A stretch of 64,000 nucleotides of DNA from Pseudomonas sp. ADAK18 (GCF_012935695.1 NZ_CP052859.1:2521001-2585000), one strand, 5' to 3'; shown: positions 53,750 to 63,085, numbered from the stretch's first letter. Notes: a model not told the origin generated them from the letters alone. Program-made: numbers and translations.

Positions 53750-54676
53750 ATGAGCCAAATGAATATCGCCCAGGTCGATCTCAACCTGCTCAAAGCCTTC
53801 GAAGCCCTGCACGATGAATCCAGCGCCAGCCGTGCGGCACTGCGTTTGGGCGTCACGCAATCAGCCGTCAGCGCGGCCTTGCGGCGTTTGCGCGAGCTGT
53901 ATGGCGATCAGTTGTTTGTGCGCACCGGCCGAGGCCTGGCGCCCACCTTGCGGGCCAATCAATTGAAACCGGTGATCAGCGAAGCGCTGGATCGTTGCCG
54001 GCAAAGCCTGGCGATGGTCGATCCCCACGGCAGTCATTATCAGGGGCGTTCGGTAGCGTTGGGTTTATCCGACGATTTCGAGATTGCCTATGGCCGACGC
54101 CTGATCGAAGAAATCGCCCGGCGTGCGCCGAAGCTGCGGGTGATCTTCCGCCAGACCCATAGCCAGATCGTCGCCAATGCCCTGCTCGACCGCACCCTGG
54201 ACCTGGCGATCACTGCGGGTGGCTTCGCTGAGCGGCGACTGAGCCGGCAAGTGCTGGGGGAAGGTGATTATCAGTGCCTGGTGGACCCCAGCAGTGTGGA
54301 GCCCGGTCAGCAGAGCATCAGCCTTGACGAGTTCGTCGAGCGTGAGCATGTGCTGGTGTCGTCTGGCGGGTTTATCGGGATCACCGATGAAGGGTTGGCC
54401 GCGCTGGGTTTGAGTCGCCAGGTCTGCGCCTCGACCACACATTTTGCGGCCTTGCCATTCCTGCTCAAGGGCAGTCAAGCGGTGGCGACCATTCCCGGGC
54501 ACGCGGCCCAGGCCATCGCCCACATGACCGGTTTGAGGGTATTACCGTGCCCACTGACGTTGCCGCGTTATCCAGTGGAACTGGGCTGGCGCACCCAGGC
54601 CCAGTTGGACCCGGTGCTGCTGAAAGTGCGGGAGGCGGTGGTCGCCTGTTTTACTTGGCCGCCATCAGTCGATTGA
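53750..54676 (+). CDS. LysR-type transcriptional regulator (NodD-like branch)
   Basis: A 308-residue regulator. Helix-turn-helix at ~8-66 (LNLLKAFEALHDESSASRAA, LGVTQSAVSAALRRLRELYGD) with the LFVRTGRGLAPT wing typical of the NodD/NahR-like group, and a type 2 periplasmic-binding effector domain (~95-300). It is divergent by 83 bp from the nitrilase gene, the classic LysR-target arrangement. Its end overlaps the next gene on the opposite strand by 26 bp. Confidence 0.87.
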   Translation: MSQMNIAQVDLNLLKAFEALHDESSASRAALRLGVTQSAVSAALRRLRELYGDQLFVRTGRGLAPTLRANQLKPVISEALDRCRQSLAMVDPHGSHYQGRSVALGLSDDFEIAYGRRLIEEIARRAPKLRVIFRQTHSQIVANALLDRTLDLAITAGGFAERRLSRQVLGEGDYQCLVDPSSVEPGQQSISLDEFVEREHVLVSSGGFIGITDEGLAALGLSRQVCASTTHFAALPFLLKGSQAVATIPGHAAQAIAHMTGLRVLPCPLTLPRYPVELGWRTQAQLDPVLLKVREAVVACFTWPPSVD

Positions 54677-54902
54677 CTTCACTGCGCACCATGTTGGCAA
54701 ATTCCGGCGGCGACATGCTGTCCAGCTCCGAACGCACCCACTCGGCCCACTTGCCCTTGCGCTTGGCGCGCTCGCCAAACAAGCGTGCACCTTCGCCCTT
54801 GGCTTTGCCCAGGTTGCTTTGCCACAGGTCATACAGACGGGACTTTTCATCTTCAAGCGCGGCGCGCTCGGCTAGGGGCTTGTTGGCCAGATTGAAGCTC
54901 AT
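54651..54902 (-). CDS. small conserved-looking protein of unknown function
   Basis: An 83-residue, highly charged and mostly helical protein (KPLAERAALEDEKSRLYDLW near the start, then many Lys/Arg/Glu). It has no signal peptide, membrane segment or motif I recognise. A reading frame with good codon use and a start followed by a typical N-terminus supports it as real. GTAACTCCACATG gives only a weak RBS. It converges on and overlaps the LysR gene by 26 bp. Confidence 0.6.
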   Translation of the reverse strand: MSFNLANKPLAERAALEDEKSRLYDLWQSNLGKAKGEGARLFGERAKRKGKWAEWVRSELDSMSPPEFANMVRSEVNRLMAAK

Positions 54903-55066
54903 GTGGAGTTACCTGCTGCGCAAATAGGCGACATCTTACACTGTAGGTGGAAATGTCTGAGTTCGGATTTATCATCAGGAAGGCAGCGACGTGAAAAAAA
55001 AAGCAACTTTTGCCGCGCTCCCCGACTCCATTGTTCATCGCCAAATACACATCAAGGAGTTATCCA

Positions 55067-55396
55067 ATGGCCCGTAAAACCGCCACTCAAGCCGCGCAAG
55101 CTGTCGAAGATCAAATCAAGGATCAAGCTTTCAGCGAACTCCAGGCGCTGATCGAGGAATCGGACAAGCTGCTCAAGAGCAGTGCCAGCCTGGTAGGTGA
55201 AGAAGGTGAAACCCTGCGTGAGCAGGTGGCGATCAAACTCAAGCAAGCCCTGGACTCTGTGTCCAACGTGCGTGAGCGCAGCAAGCCGGTGGTGGATGCC
55301 ACCGAGACTTACATCGGTGGCCACCCATGGCAAACCGTGGCCATCTCCGCAGGTTTCGGCCTGGTGGTTGGCCTGTTACTGGGGCGTCGCAACTGA
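55067..55396 (+). CDS. DUF883 family membrane-anchored protein (ElaB/YqjD-like)
   Basis: A 109-residue protein: a long amphipathic helical region rich in Gln, Lys and Glu (~8-80), then one C-terminal membrane helix (WQTVAISAGFGLVVGLLLG) ending in GRRN. This is the ElaB/YqjD architecture; those proteins bind ribosomes through the soluble part and anchor them at the inner membrane in stationary phase. AAGGAG lies 8 nt before the ATG; the longer frame from 55010 has no signal of its own. Confidence 0.88.
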   Translation: MARKTATQAAQAVEDQIKDQAFSELQALIEESDKLLKSSASLVGEEGETLREQVAIKLKQALDSVSNVRERSKPVVDATETYIGGHPWQTVAISAGFGLVVGLLLGRRN

Positions 55397-55402
55397 AATG
55401 AG

Positions 55403-55424
55403 GGAGAGGGGCTTGCCCCTCTCC
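55403..55424. terminator. hairpin between DUF883 and the reductase gene
   Basis: GGAGAGGGGC / GCCCCTCTCC, a perfect 10-bp stem with a TT centre, lies between two convergent genes and could end both transcripts. It has no T-run. Confidence 0.55.
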
Positions 55425-55428
55425 ACCA

Positions 55429-56466
55429 TTAACTCTGCGCCAATACCCGCAACCGACTCAACTCATCACTATCGATAGAAATCCCCTCCACCACAGCCTT
55501 CGCCCGTGAACGATGGCGGCGGTCCCCAGGCAAGCGCTTAAGCCCCGCCGCATGCATCTGCCGCACCAACTCCTGGCTGCGTTCGGCAAAGTTCTGCCCG
55601 GCGGTTTTGCTCGGGTCGATCACGATCAGCAACTGGCCTGTCCAGGGCGTCTTGGCGCCAGGGTGGTTGGACCAGTCAAACTCGAAAGAAAAATGACCTC
55701 CGGTCAACGCCGCCGCCAACAACTCGACCATCATCGACAACGCCGACCCCTTGTGCCCACCAAACGGCAGCAACGCACCGCCTTCGAGGATTGCCTTGGG
55801 GTCCTGGGTGGGTTGCCCGAGGCTGTCGACGCCGGTTCCCGGTGGTACGCGTTCGCCCTTGCGCGCAGCAATCTGCACGTCGCCATGGGCAATGGCACTG
55901 GTGGCAAGGTCAAAGACAATCGGCGGTCCATCGGCCCGTGGCGCCGCAAAGGCGATAGGGTTGGTGCCGAACAGCGGTCGGTCAGCACCATGGGGCACCA
56001 CGCAGGTCATGCTGTTGACCATGCTGAGGGCCACCAGCCCTTCTTCGGCGAATGGCTCGACATCGGGCCACAGCGCAGCAAAGTGGTGGGAGTTACGGAT
56101 AGCCAACACGGCGATCCCGGCGCTGCGGGCTTTTTCAACCAGTAACGGACGCGCAGCGGCCAATGCCGGCTGGGCAAAGCCATTGCCGGCGTCGACCCGG
56201 ACAAACCCCGAGGCGACATCCTCGACCACCGGCACCGCAGCACCATTGACCCAACCACTGTTCAGGGTTGAGACGTAGCCCGGAATGCGAAACACCCCAT
56301 GGCTATGAGCACCATCGCGTTCGGCGCGGGCGCAATTGTCGGCCAGCACGCCAGCGACCTCAGGTGAGGTGCCATGGCGGATGAAGATTTGCTTGAGCAA
56401 GGCGACCAGTTCAGTGAAGGCAATCGTCTGCGACGCATTCACCGCAGTAACGGGTGTGGCTGACAT
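55429..56466 (-). CDS. dpkA: Ldh-family oxidoreductase, delta1-piperideine-2-carboxylate reductase type
   Basis: A 345-residue NAD(P)H-dependent enzyme of the malate/L-lactate dehydrogenase 2 family (unrelated to classical MDH). RAERDGAHSHGVFRIPGYV near residue 48 is the catalytic His region typical of DpkA, and NSHHFAALWPDVEPFAEEG and GTNPIAFAAPR follow. DpkA reduces piperideine-2-carboxylate or pyrroline-2-carboxylate to L-pipecolate or L-proline in D-lysine/D-proline catabolism. The assignment to DpkA rather than another Ldh-family member is probable, not certain. Confidence 0.78.
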   Translation of the reverse strand: MSATPVTAVNASQTIAFTELVALLKQIFIRHGTSPEVAGVLADNCARAERDGAHSHGVFRIPGYVSTLNSGWVNGAAVPVVEDVASGFVRVDAGNGFAQPALAAARPLLVEKARSAGIAVLAIRNSHHFAALWPDVEPFAEEGLVALSMVNSMTCVVPHGADRPLFGTNPIAFAAPRADGPPIVFDLATSAIAHGDVQIAARKGERVPPGTGVDSLGQPTQDPKAILEGGALLPFGGHKGSALSMMVELLAAALTGGHFSFEFDWSNHPGAKTPWTGQLLIVIDPSKTAGQNFAERSQELVRQMHAAGLKRLPGDRRHRSRAKAVVEGISIDSDELSRLRVLAQS

Positions 56467-56622
56467 CTGAAGCTCCAGTGTAATTATTGGAGGGGGCTAC
56501 AGCCTGCTGGGTTCAGCCTCATGATTAAACAACGCGGAGCGAGTGGCCTGTCAACTACCTGTTCTTCTGATGAGAGGCCTGCCCGCGCCTAGGGCAGGCA
56601 GGTGAGGCATGTGCTGACGGAA

Positions 56623-56892
56623 TCAGTCCTTCTGGTCCCGTAGCACGTTGCCGGAAGTGCCGTCGATGCGGAACTCGTAGACCACGCCGTCAGACTTACG
56701 CCCTTCCCCTTCCCAATAGCCGTCGTTATCCGCCTCGATCTTGTAGATCTCGACGTACCCGGCCTTGGTCTTGGCAGTCTCGATGGCTTTTTCGATGGTG
56801 ATCCAGCCGGCACCCGGGCGATCAGCCAGGGCAGCGCCCGCGCTGAGCAAGGTAGTGGCGGCAATCATGGCAGCTAAGGTTTTCTTCAGCAT
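56623..56892 (-). CDS. periplasmic PepSY-domain protein
   Basis: An 89-residue protein with a signal peptide (ends GAALA, ~23) and one PepSY domain: WITIEKAIETAKTKAGYV then VVYEFRIDGTSGNVL. The ATG at 56892 is taken because GGAG lies 7 nt in front, whereas the ATG at 56898 is only 1 nt from it. PepSY proteins are thought to act as local peptidase inhibitors or modulators. No histidine kinase or peptidase gene is next to it. A GC hairpin (56577-56599) follows downstream. Confidence 0.82.
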   Translation of the reverse strand: MLKKTLAAMIAATTLLSAGAALADRPGAGWITIEKAIETAKTKAGYVEIYKIEADNDGYWEGEGRKSDGVVYEFRIDGTSGNVLRDQKD

Positions 56893-57043
56893 TTTCATAC
56901 TCCATTTAAACAAAGACAGACACTGTTCCTGTGTTTTAGGGCGCGGTGTTTAAGAAATAGTTCCAATTGATGGGCAATTGCCATGACTGCTGTTCTCGTC
57001 ACGGGGCCGTGAAGGTTAGAATGTAGGAAATCAGGATGAATCA

Positions 57044-58045
57044 ATGACCGAACAGTCCCTTTCAGAAGCCGAATATGACGCTATCACCGATGCGGCCGCG
57101 CACTGGTGCATGCGTCTGCACGCCTCTGATTGCACGACTGCCGAACGTCAGGCATTTACGCAATGGCACGACGCCCATCCACTGCATGCCTTCGAGTACG
57201 CGGCGATGCTGGAAATCTGGGATGTCGCCGATCACTTGCCGCGCATTGAAACCACGCCAACTCCGGTCGTTGTGCCATTCAAGCCACGTAGCCGGGTACG
57301 CACCTATGCGGTCGCCGCAGCTGTCTGCCTGGTTGCCTTGCCCCTGGCCGCTTTCACCGGCTGGGAAGCCGGTTGGTTGCCCAGTTCCTATCAGCACATT
57401 GAAGCCGAGGGCGGCCTGCGCCAGGTCACACTGAGCGATGGCAGCCAGGTGGAATTGAACCTGGGCACCGAGCTTATCTACAGCAACTACAAAGACGAAC
57501 GCCGTGTGACCCTGCGCAAGGGCGAAGCCTTTTTCAAGGTCAGCCATGACGCCGGACACCCGTTCGTGGTCCGGGCTGGTGAAGGGCGTATCCGTGTGAC
57601 GGGCACCCAATTCAACGTCTGGAAATACGAAGACCAAGTACGGGTCATGTTGCTGGAAGGCTCGGTGCAGATCGCCAGTGACGAGGCCCACAGCGGAGCG
57701 CGGCTGTCACCCGGCATGCAGGCCAGTTATAACCGCGGCGACACCAGCCCCAAGGTCAAGCCGATTGACCCCGACGACACCGCCCTCGCCTGGCGCGATG
57801 GAAAACTGATTCTCGACAACCTGGCCCTGGCCGATGCCCTGCCGCTGATCAACCGCTACCTGAATACACCGGTGATGCTGGCCGACGCCAATACGGGTGC
57901 CATTCGTATCGGCGGGATCTACAACCTCAACGAAGTCAGCAACCTCGTCCCCTCCTTGCCCAAAGTCCTGCCGGTCTATCTGACCCTGAACCAGGACGGC
58001 AATCCCGTGCTCAATTCGATACCGCAAAAAACGCCCAAGGGCTGA
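57044..58045 (+). CDS. FecR-family anti-sigma/transmembrane regulator without adjacent sigma factor
   Basis: A 333-residue protein: N-terminal DUF4880-type cytosolic helix bundle (AAAHWCMRLHASDCTTAERQ), one membrane helix (~86-105), FecR domain (~120-215, VTLSDGSQVELNLGTELIYS) and a C-terminal secretin/TonB short N-like part (~255-320). FecR proteins transmit periplasmic signals to ECF sigma factors, but neither a sigma gene nor a TonB receptor is adjacent. It lies 320 bp before fapA in the same direction, so a link with amyloid expression is possible but unproven. Confidence 0.87.
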   Translation: MTEQSLSEAEYDAITDAAAHWCMRLHASDCTTAERQAFTQWHDAHPLHAFEYAAMLEIWDVADHLPRIETTPTPVVVPFKPRSRVRTYAVAAAVCLVALPLAAFTGWEAGWLPSSYQHIEAEGGLRQVTLSDGSQVELNLGTELIYSNYKDERRVTLRKGEAFFKVSHDAGHPFVVRAGEGRIRVTGTQFNVWKYEDQVRVMLLEGSVQIASDEAHSGARLSPGMQASYNRGDTSPKVKPIDPDDTALAWRDGKLILDNLALADALPLINRYLNTPVMLADANTGAIRIGGIYNLNEVSNLVPSLPKVLPVYLTLNQDGNPVLNSIPQKTPKG

Positions 58046-58296
58046 TCGCCAATATTTTGCGCCGGGCCCCGTGCGCTTTGAAGTGTCCACTTTTGAAACA
58101 CCCATCTCGTCTGAATCAACGGCCCGCTGCGGCATCACCGGATTGTCATCCAGAGTGCTTCATTTCTGAGACAGGCATAGGCATATACGGCTGACGGGAT
58201 CATGGCCAGCGCGCTGTTTCAGGCTTGATACACATCATTTGCCTCCCTCCCTCTCGTATCGTTCAACCAACTGAATACAAAAGAAAAATTAAAAGC

Positions 58297-58310
58297 GGCA
58301 CAGCTTCTGC
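58297..58310 (+). promoter_or_regulatory. sigma-54-type promoter upstream of fapA
   Basis: CGGCACAGCTTCTGC provides GG (58297-58298) and GC (58309-58310) separated by exactly 10 bp, within the -24 GGCAC and -12 TGC patterns. It follows an A/T-rich tract and lies 55 bp before the GTG. A sigma-54 activator gene is encoded at the other end of the fap operon. Confidence 0.65.
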
Positions 58311-58364
58311 TCTGTTCCTGATAACGCTGTTTAGGGTCAGCGTTACAAAACAAGGAATGCTGCC

Positions 58365-58811
58365 GTGATCACCTTCACTCCAGGCTCGATGAGCCTCCTG
58401 CTGATCAGTTGTGTACTCATCAGTACCGCTGCGTTCGCCGCCGGTGATGGGATCATCGTGATCCAGCGCACGGTACAAGGTCACATGGCCGGCCGCTCCC
58501 CTGGCATTGACCCCAACCCAACCACCGTCAACGCCAATCCTTCCGTACAAGTGCTACGCGCTACCAGTGGCGAACTCAGCGATAACGATATCGCCGGAGT
58601 CGCCAGCGGTTCCGGCATCACCCGCGCCATCCTGCCTAACGGCAACCTTCCCGGCTTGAACACAACCCAGGCCGCCAGCACCTCCGGCCTTGGTGGTTCA
58701 GCCATTGGGCACAGCGGCGGCGGGTCAAGCATGGCCGGGCAAATCAACGGTTCAATTCAACGCGGTATGACGCCCCTTAACAACATCAGCAACATGATGG
58801 GAGGCCAGTGA
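58365..58811 (+). CDS. fapA: functional amyloid system protein FapA
   Basis: A 148-residue periplasmic protein with a signal peptide (ends AAFAAG, ~26) and a low-complexity Gly/Ser/Asn-rich mature part. It is assigned by position at the head of fapABCDEF and its size; FapA is thought to chaperone or modulate FapB/FapC assembly. The start is GTG (58365) with AAGGA 7 nt upstream. Its stop overlaps the fapB ATG by one base. Confidence 0.88.
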   Translation: MITFTPGSMSLLLISCVLISTAAFAAGDGIIVIQRTVQGHMAGRSPGIDPNPTTVNANPSVQVLRATSGELSDNDIAGVASGSGITRAILPNGNLPGLNTTQAASTSGLGGSAIGHSGGGSSMAGQINGSIQRGMTPLNNISNMMGGQ

Positions 58812-59365
58812 TGAATCGCTCCTGGCTGATCTTCGCGCTGCTGGGCTGCTCATCGGTCATGGCTGGCAGCGACAACAAAGCGCAGATCGATAACTCAGGC
58901 CAACAGTATGGCGGCGTCGCCTCGGTCAACCAGGCCGCCGGCAACCAGCAACAACAGATCAACAGCCGATCCATTACGGTCGGTGGCCAATCCAGTGGCG
59001 CTCTCACCCAGAAACTCGACAGCAAGGCCGATCCTTCCCTGAATGCCAAGGCGGCGATCCAGGGTTCTTCTTTCAGCAATGGCAACGGAGTACTGGGCGT
59101 CAACCAGTCGGCCGGGGCCAACAACCAATCGATCAATGCCGTGCGGATCAGCATCAATGCAGGTCCCCAAAGCATCGACGACAGCGTCCTGTCACAGCAA
59201 AACGTGACGCTGTCACCAAACTCAGGGCCCACCTCCACCACTGGCAGCCGCCAGGTCGTTACCAGCGACCAGGCCTTCACCGGCAGCCGAGGAGTGGTAC
59301 AGGTGAACCAGAGTGCCGGGGTGGGGAACCGAGTGGCTAACACCCTGAACCTGCAGCTCAATTGA
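58811..59365 (+). CDS. fapB: minor curli-like amyloid subunit FapB
   Basis: A 185-residue exported protein (signal ends MAGSDN, ~19) with imperfect repeats: YGGVASVNQAAGNQQQQIN, FSNGNGVLGVNQSAGANNQS and RGVVQVNQSAGVGNRVAN. These Asn/Gln-rich amyloid-type units match the minor fibre component and proposed nucleator FapB. It is translationally coupled to fapA. Confidence 0.9.
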   Translation: MNRSWLIFALLGCSSVMAGSDNKAQIDNSGQQYGGVASVNQAAGNQQQQINSRSITVGGQSSGALTQKLDSKADPSLNAKAAIQGSSFSNGNGVLGVNQSAGANNQSINAVRISINAGPQSIDDSVLSQQNVTLSPNSGPTSTTGSRQVVTSDQAFTGSRGVVQVNQSAGVGNRVANTLNLQLN

Positions 59366-59429
59366 TACCCGAGCTGTTCGCTGGACCGTACCAACACTTA
59401 ACCCACAATTAGAAGCAAGGAGATACACC

Positions 59430-60173
59430 ATGAAACCCACAATGGCTCTTAAACCTCTGGTTTTTGCTCTGGCTGCGCTCATGGCTGTTGCTGCACAAGC
59501 CGGCGGCGGCGGTGGCTGGCACCCTCAACCTCAGCCAAGCGGAACCGTGGCTGCGGTAGTGACCGACACACAAGTGAATAAGGACAACAAATTCACCGAC
59601 GAAAAAACCGAAAACAACGCCTCTGCCAACGGATCACTGAACGGCAGCAATGGCAACCTGGGCGCCAACGTGGCCTCAGGCTCCGGTAACCAGCAAGACA
59701 ACGCGGCGGCCATTGCCAGCAGCGCCGGAGATGCCTTGACGGTCTTCGCCCTGGTCGATGTGTATCAGGAAAGCAAAGACAACAAATTCAATAACGAAGG
59801 GACTCGCAACAACGCCTCCCTCAACGGCTCGCTCAATGGTAGCTCCGGCAATGCCGGCGCTAACGTGGCAGCCGGTACCGGCAACCAACAGAAAAACAAC
59901 CTGGCAATCGTGACCTCCGACGGCAAGTCGCTGGCCGCTGTGTCGAATACCGATCAACAAGCTCTGGCCAACGTCTACACCAACCAACCTGCTGGCCACG
60001 GCGGCTATGGCAGCGCGCAAGTCGTCACCAACAACGCCAGCCTGAACGGTTCGGGTAACGGCTCCTCGGGCAACCTGGGTGTCAACATCGCCGCAGGTGC
60101 CGGCAACCAGCAAAGCAACACCCTGTCTCTGGGCAGCGGTTGCACCCAGTGTGCAGCAAACGTTCGCTTCTGA
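59430..60173 (+). CDS. fapC: major amyloid fibre subunit FapC
   Basis: A 247-residue exported protein (signal ends AAQA, ~24) with three amyloid repeats at ~61-95, 127-160 and 201-234, each carrying NNASLNGSLNGSSGN-like, NxGANVAxGxGNQQ segments. The two linkers are short (~31 and 40 residues). A CTQC (CXXC) motif at 238-241 is the FapC hallmark. The size matches the compact FapC of P. fluorescens rather than the ~340-residue P. aeruginosa form. AAGGAGATACACC precedes the ATG. Confidence 0.93.
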   Translation: MKPTMALKPLVFALAALMAVAAQAGGGGGWHPQPQPSGTVAAVVTDTQVNKDNKFTDEKTENNASANGSLNGSNGNLGANVASGSGNQQDNAAAIASSAGDALTVFALVDVYQESKDNKFNNEGTRNNASLNGSLNGSSGNAGANVAAGTGNQQKNNLAIVTSDGKSLAAVSNTDQQALANVYTNQPAGHGGYGSAQVVTNNASLNGSGNGSSGNLGVNIAAGAGNQQSNTLSLGSGCTQCAANVRF

Positions 60174-60234
60174 TCCAACGGGGCCTTGGCAACAAGGCCC
60201 TTTCTTATTCCAGTGTCCAACAGGTCATTCGATC

Positions 60235-60912
60235 ATGCGGATCATCGCCCTCACCCTCTTGTTGCTGTTCGCCGGTCCTACCTTGGCGGCGCAAATGGCG
60301 ATTGCCATGCCAGGTGGCTCGGTGATCTACAAGAAGGTCGAGAGCATCCGCGAACGGCGCTTCGCCAACCTGGTGGAACAGAAAACCGATTTCAGCTGCG
60401 GTGCCGCAGCACTGGCGACCATCTTGCGCCAGGCCTATTGGATGGACGTGGATGAAGACCACGTCATCAAAGGCATGCTGGTCAATGCCGATCAGGACCT
60501 GGTGCGCACCCAGGGCTTTTCCATGCTGGACATGAAGCGTTACCTCGAAAGCATCGGCATGCGCGCCCGAGGTTACCGGATCGGGCCTGACACCTTGATC
60601 ACCGTGAAGATCCCGGTGGTGGTGCTGCTGGAAATCCGCGGCTACAAACACTTCGTGGTGATGCAGCGGGCCGACAAGGATTGGGTCTATATCGGCGATC
60701 CGGTGCTGGGCCATAAGCGTTATTCGAAGGACGATTTCGTCAAAGGCTGGAATGGCATTGTGTTTGCGATATTGGGTGAAGGCTACGACAAGGCCAACGT
60801 CCTGCTCGCTCCGCCCACGCCCTTGACCGCGAAAAACAAGCTGAACGAGTTCAGTCCGGTCCGTGATTCAGAGCTGATGGACTTCGGTTTTATCCAGAGC
60901 GACTTCTTCTAG
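60235..60912 (+). CDS. fapD: C39-like protease of the amyloid system, FapD
   Basis: A 225-residue protein with a signal peptide (ends GPTLAAQ, ~20) and one C39 peptidase domain: Cys in DFSCGAAALATIL (~51), His in KHFVVMQ and Asp in VYIGDPVLG. It lacks the ABC exporter parts of bacteriocin C39 proteases. FapD is required for normal Fap fibre secretion in other pseudomonads. The ATG at 60235 is used; the frame opens upstream inside fapC in another phase. The spacing to fapC is 61 bp. Confidence 0.9.
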   Translation: MRIIALTLLLLFAGPTLAAQMAIAMPGGSVIYKKVESIRERRFANLVEQKTDFSCGAAALATILRQAYWMDVDEDHVIKGMLVNADQDLVRTQGFSMLDMKRYLESIGMRARGYRIGPDTLITVKIPVVVLLEIRGYKHFVVMQRADKDWVYIGDPVLGHKRYSKDDFVKGWNGIVFAILGEGYDKANVLLAPPTPLTAKNKLNEFSPVRDSELMDFGFIQSDFF

Positions 60913-60950
60913 GAAGCGCAATAAGGGGCAGGACGCTCCAGGAGCACACC

Positions 60951-61697
60951 ATGAACACTTACCGTTGGCTGACGGTCATGTGCCTGGCAGCCGCGATGCC
61001 TGCTTATGCTTCAACGGTGTTCAAGCCGATTGAAATGAAGGATTCGGAACTGGCCCAGTTACGCGGTCGCTACGTCATGCCCGGACGGATCATCAGCTTC
61101 GGCATTGTCATGAGCAGTACCTGGACCAATGCGGCAGGCGACAGCATTACCGGTAAGGCGAGCATGCAGATCGACTCCTCCACCATCACCCCACAATTTT
61201 ATGTACAGACCACCGGCAGCTCGGGCAAAGGCCCGACGCCGAATACGGGCACCGGCACCGTGGTCGGTGGCACAGGCCTGGGCAGCGGCCAGGGTGTGAC
61301 TCAAAGCGTACGCGCGGCCGGCGATGGCAATACGGCTTACAACAATGTCGGCATCAAGGTAAGCGATAACGGCCTGGCACCCGCCAACATCGTGCAATCC
61401 GGACAGACGCTGGTGGCCGGCGGCACCATCACTGGCGATAGTGGCGCGGGCCGGGTCAGCGTTTCCGCCACCAATGGCGGCCTGCAAATGGCCATTCAGG
61501 CCAACCATAACCAAGGCAACAGCGTGCAGCAGATCGGCGGCGGAAACGTCCTGCAGGGCACGGTTTTGCAAGGCAACAGCAATTTCGTCAACAACATGAC
61601 CCAGCTCAATGTGGTCATGGGAAACAACGGCCTCGGCAACACGGCACTCAATTGCAATCTGGACCAACTCAAGAACCTACGCTCAATGGGTTATTGA
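60951..61697 (+). CDS. fapE: amyloid-associated protein FapE
   Basis: A 248-residue exported protein (signal ends PAYAS, ~20). It is a minor, Gly/Asn/Ser-rich component found with purified fibres. Residues 32-40, SELAQLRGR, follow the signal and look like a C39-type leader (ELxxLxG). The C-terminal part is repetitive (VQQIGGGNVLQGTVLQGNSN) and ends with a Cys (LNCNLDQL). CAGGAGCACACC precedes the ATG. Confidence 0.88.
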   Translation: MNTYRWLTVMCLAAAMPAYASTVFKPIEMKDSELAQLRGRYVMPGRIISFGIVMSSTWTNAAGDSITGKASMQIDSSTITPQFYVQTTGSSGKGPTPNTGTGTVVGGTGLGSGQGVTQSVRAAGDGNTAYNNVGIKVSDNGLAPANIVQSGQTLVAGGTITGDSGAGRVSVSATNGGLQMAIQANHNQGNSVQQIGGGNVLQGTVLQGNSNFVNNMTQLNVVMGNNGLGNTALNCNLDQLKNLRSMGY

Positions 61698-61743
61698 ACT
61701 ACGCTGAGCCTCGACACCCACGCACTAGAAAAGGACGGCTTTC

Positions 61744-63033
61744 ATGCCTCGATCGTTATCGCTACGTGCGGTGGTCTGTTTAAGTACACTCCTGCCCGCG
61801 AGTTTGTTATATGCCGCGCCGGACGCCGATATCGAAGCCCTCAAGCAGCAACTGATGGAGCTTAAACAACGTTACGAGGTACAGCAGAAAGCCCTGGCGG
61901 TCCTTGAACAGCGCGTACGCCAAGTCGAAGATCAGCCGGCGGCACCAACGCCCAAACGCTTGGCCAAATCCCCTGCAGATTTCCAGAAAGGCGGATCTAC
62001 CGTGGCCGCCAACACTTCCGGTGGTGCCGCCGGAGGCAGTTCCTACGGGCAATCCCTCAAGGACGACTCGGCCCCCGCTCAAAGCGTGAGCAATCTGTAC
62101 AACGAGGCCAGCGGTTTCTTCGGCAACGGCAAGTTCAGCTTTGAAACCGGCGTCACCTATGCCCGCTACGATGCCCGTCAGTTGACCCTCAATGGCTTTC
62201 TGGCGCTGGACTCGATCTTCCTCGGCAATATCAACCTGGACCGAATCAAGTCTGATAGTTGGACTGTGGACCTGACCGGGCGCTACAACCTCGATAATCG
62301 CTGGCAGTTCGATGTGAACGTGCCCGTGGTGTATCGCGAATCGACCTACCAGTCCGGTGGCGCCAATGGCGGCAGCGGTACGGCGACCTCTGAAGAGTCG
62401 GTCAGCCGCAACCCGACCATTGGCGACGTCAACTTTGGCGTGGCCTACAAGTTCCTCGACGAATCAGCCAGCCTCCCGGACGCGGTCGTTTCGTTGCGGC
62501 TCAAGGCGCCCACCGGTGAAGATCCGTTCGGTATCAAGCTGGTGCAATCACCCAACAACACCAACCTGTATGTGCCGGAGAACCTGCCCACCGGTAACGG
62601 CGTCTGGTCGATCACTCCCGGCATCTCGCTGGTCAAGACCTTTGACCCTGCGGTGTTGTTCGGCTCACTTTCCTACACCCATAACCTTGAAGAGTCCTTT
62701 GGTGACATCAGCTCCACGGTCAACCAAAAGGTCCCCGGCAAAGTGCGGTTGGGTGACAGCTTCCAGATCGGCGCTGGCGTGGCCTTTGCCTTGAACGAAA
62801 AGATGAGTATGTCGTTCTCGGTCTCCGACCTGGTGCAACGCAAGAGCAAACTCAAGCCTGACGGCGGCGACTGGCAGTCGGTGGTATCCAGCGATGCCAA
62901 CGCCGGCTATTTCAACGTCGGCATGACCATCGCCGCGAGCGACAACCTGACCATCGTGCCTAACCTGGCCATCGGGATCACGCCGGATGCGCCGTCCTTC
63001 AGCTTCAGCCTGAAGTTCCCTTACTACTTCTAA
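61744..63033 (+). CDS. fapF: outer-membrane amyloid export pore FapF
   Basis: A 429-residue protein: signal peptide (ends LLYAAPD, ~26), a predicted coiled coil ([18 protein letters not shown] to ~70, with a heptad pattern), a Gly/Ser/Ala linker with a plug-like segment (to ~130) and a C-terminal beta-barrel ending FSLKFPYYF with the outer-membrane Phe. FapF trimers gate fibre-subunit export across the outer membrane. It is the last gene of the operon and is followed by a very strong terminator. Confidence 0.93.
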   Translation: MPRSLSLRAVVCLSTLLPASLLYAAPDADIEALKQQLMELKQRYEVQQKALAVLEQRVRQVEDQPAAPTPKRLAKSPADFQKGGSTVAANTSGGAAGGSSYGQSLKDDSAPAQSVSNLYNEASGFFGNGKFSFETGVTYARYDARQLTLNGFLALDSIFLGNINLDRIKSDSWTVDLTGRYNLDNRWQFDVNVPVVYRESTYQSGGANGGSGTATSEESVSRNPTIGDVNFGVAYKFLDESASLPDAVVSLRLKAPTGEDPFGIKLVQSPNNTNLYVPENLPTGNGVWSITPGISLVKTFDPAVLFGSLSYTHNLEESFGDISSTVNQKVPGKVRLGDSFQIGAGVAFALNEKMSMSFSVSDLVQRKSKLKPDGGDWQSVVSSDANAGYFNVGMTIAASDNLTIVPNLAIGITPDAPSFSFSLKFPYYF

Positions 63034-63047
63034 GCCCAAACAAAAGG

Positions 63048-63085
63048 AAAAGCCCCGTAACGATAAGGGTCGTTACGGGGCTTTT
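63048..63085. terminator. bidirectional terminator after fapF
   Basis: AAAAGCCCCGTAACGA (63048-63063) and TCGTTACGGGGCTTTT (63070-63085) form a 16-bp perfect stem with a TAAGGG loop and a T-run on the plus strand (A-run on the other side). It separates fapF from the convergent sigma-54 activator. Confidence 0.92.

Noticed and set aside
60079..60234. FapD start within fapC
   Set aside because: The region is the end of fapC in another phase; the ATG at 60235 begins a proper signal peptide.
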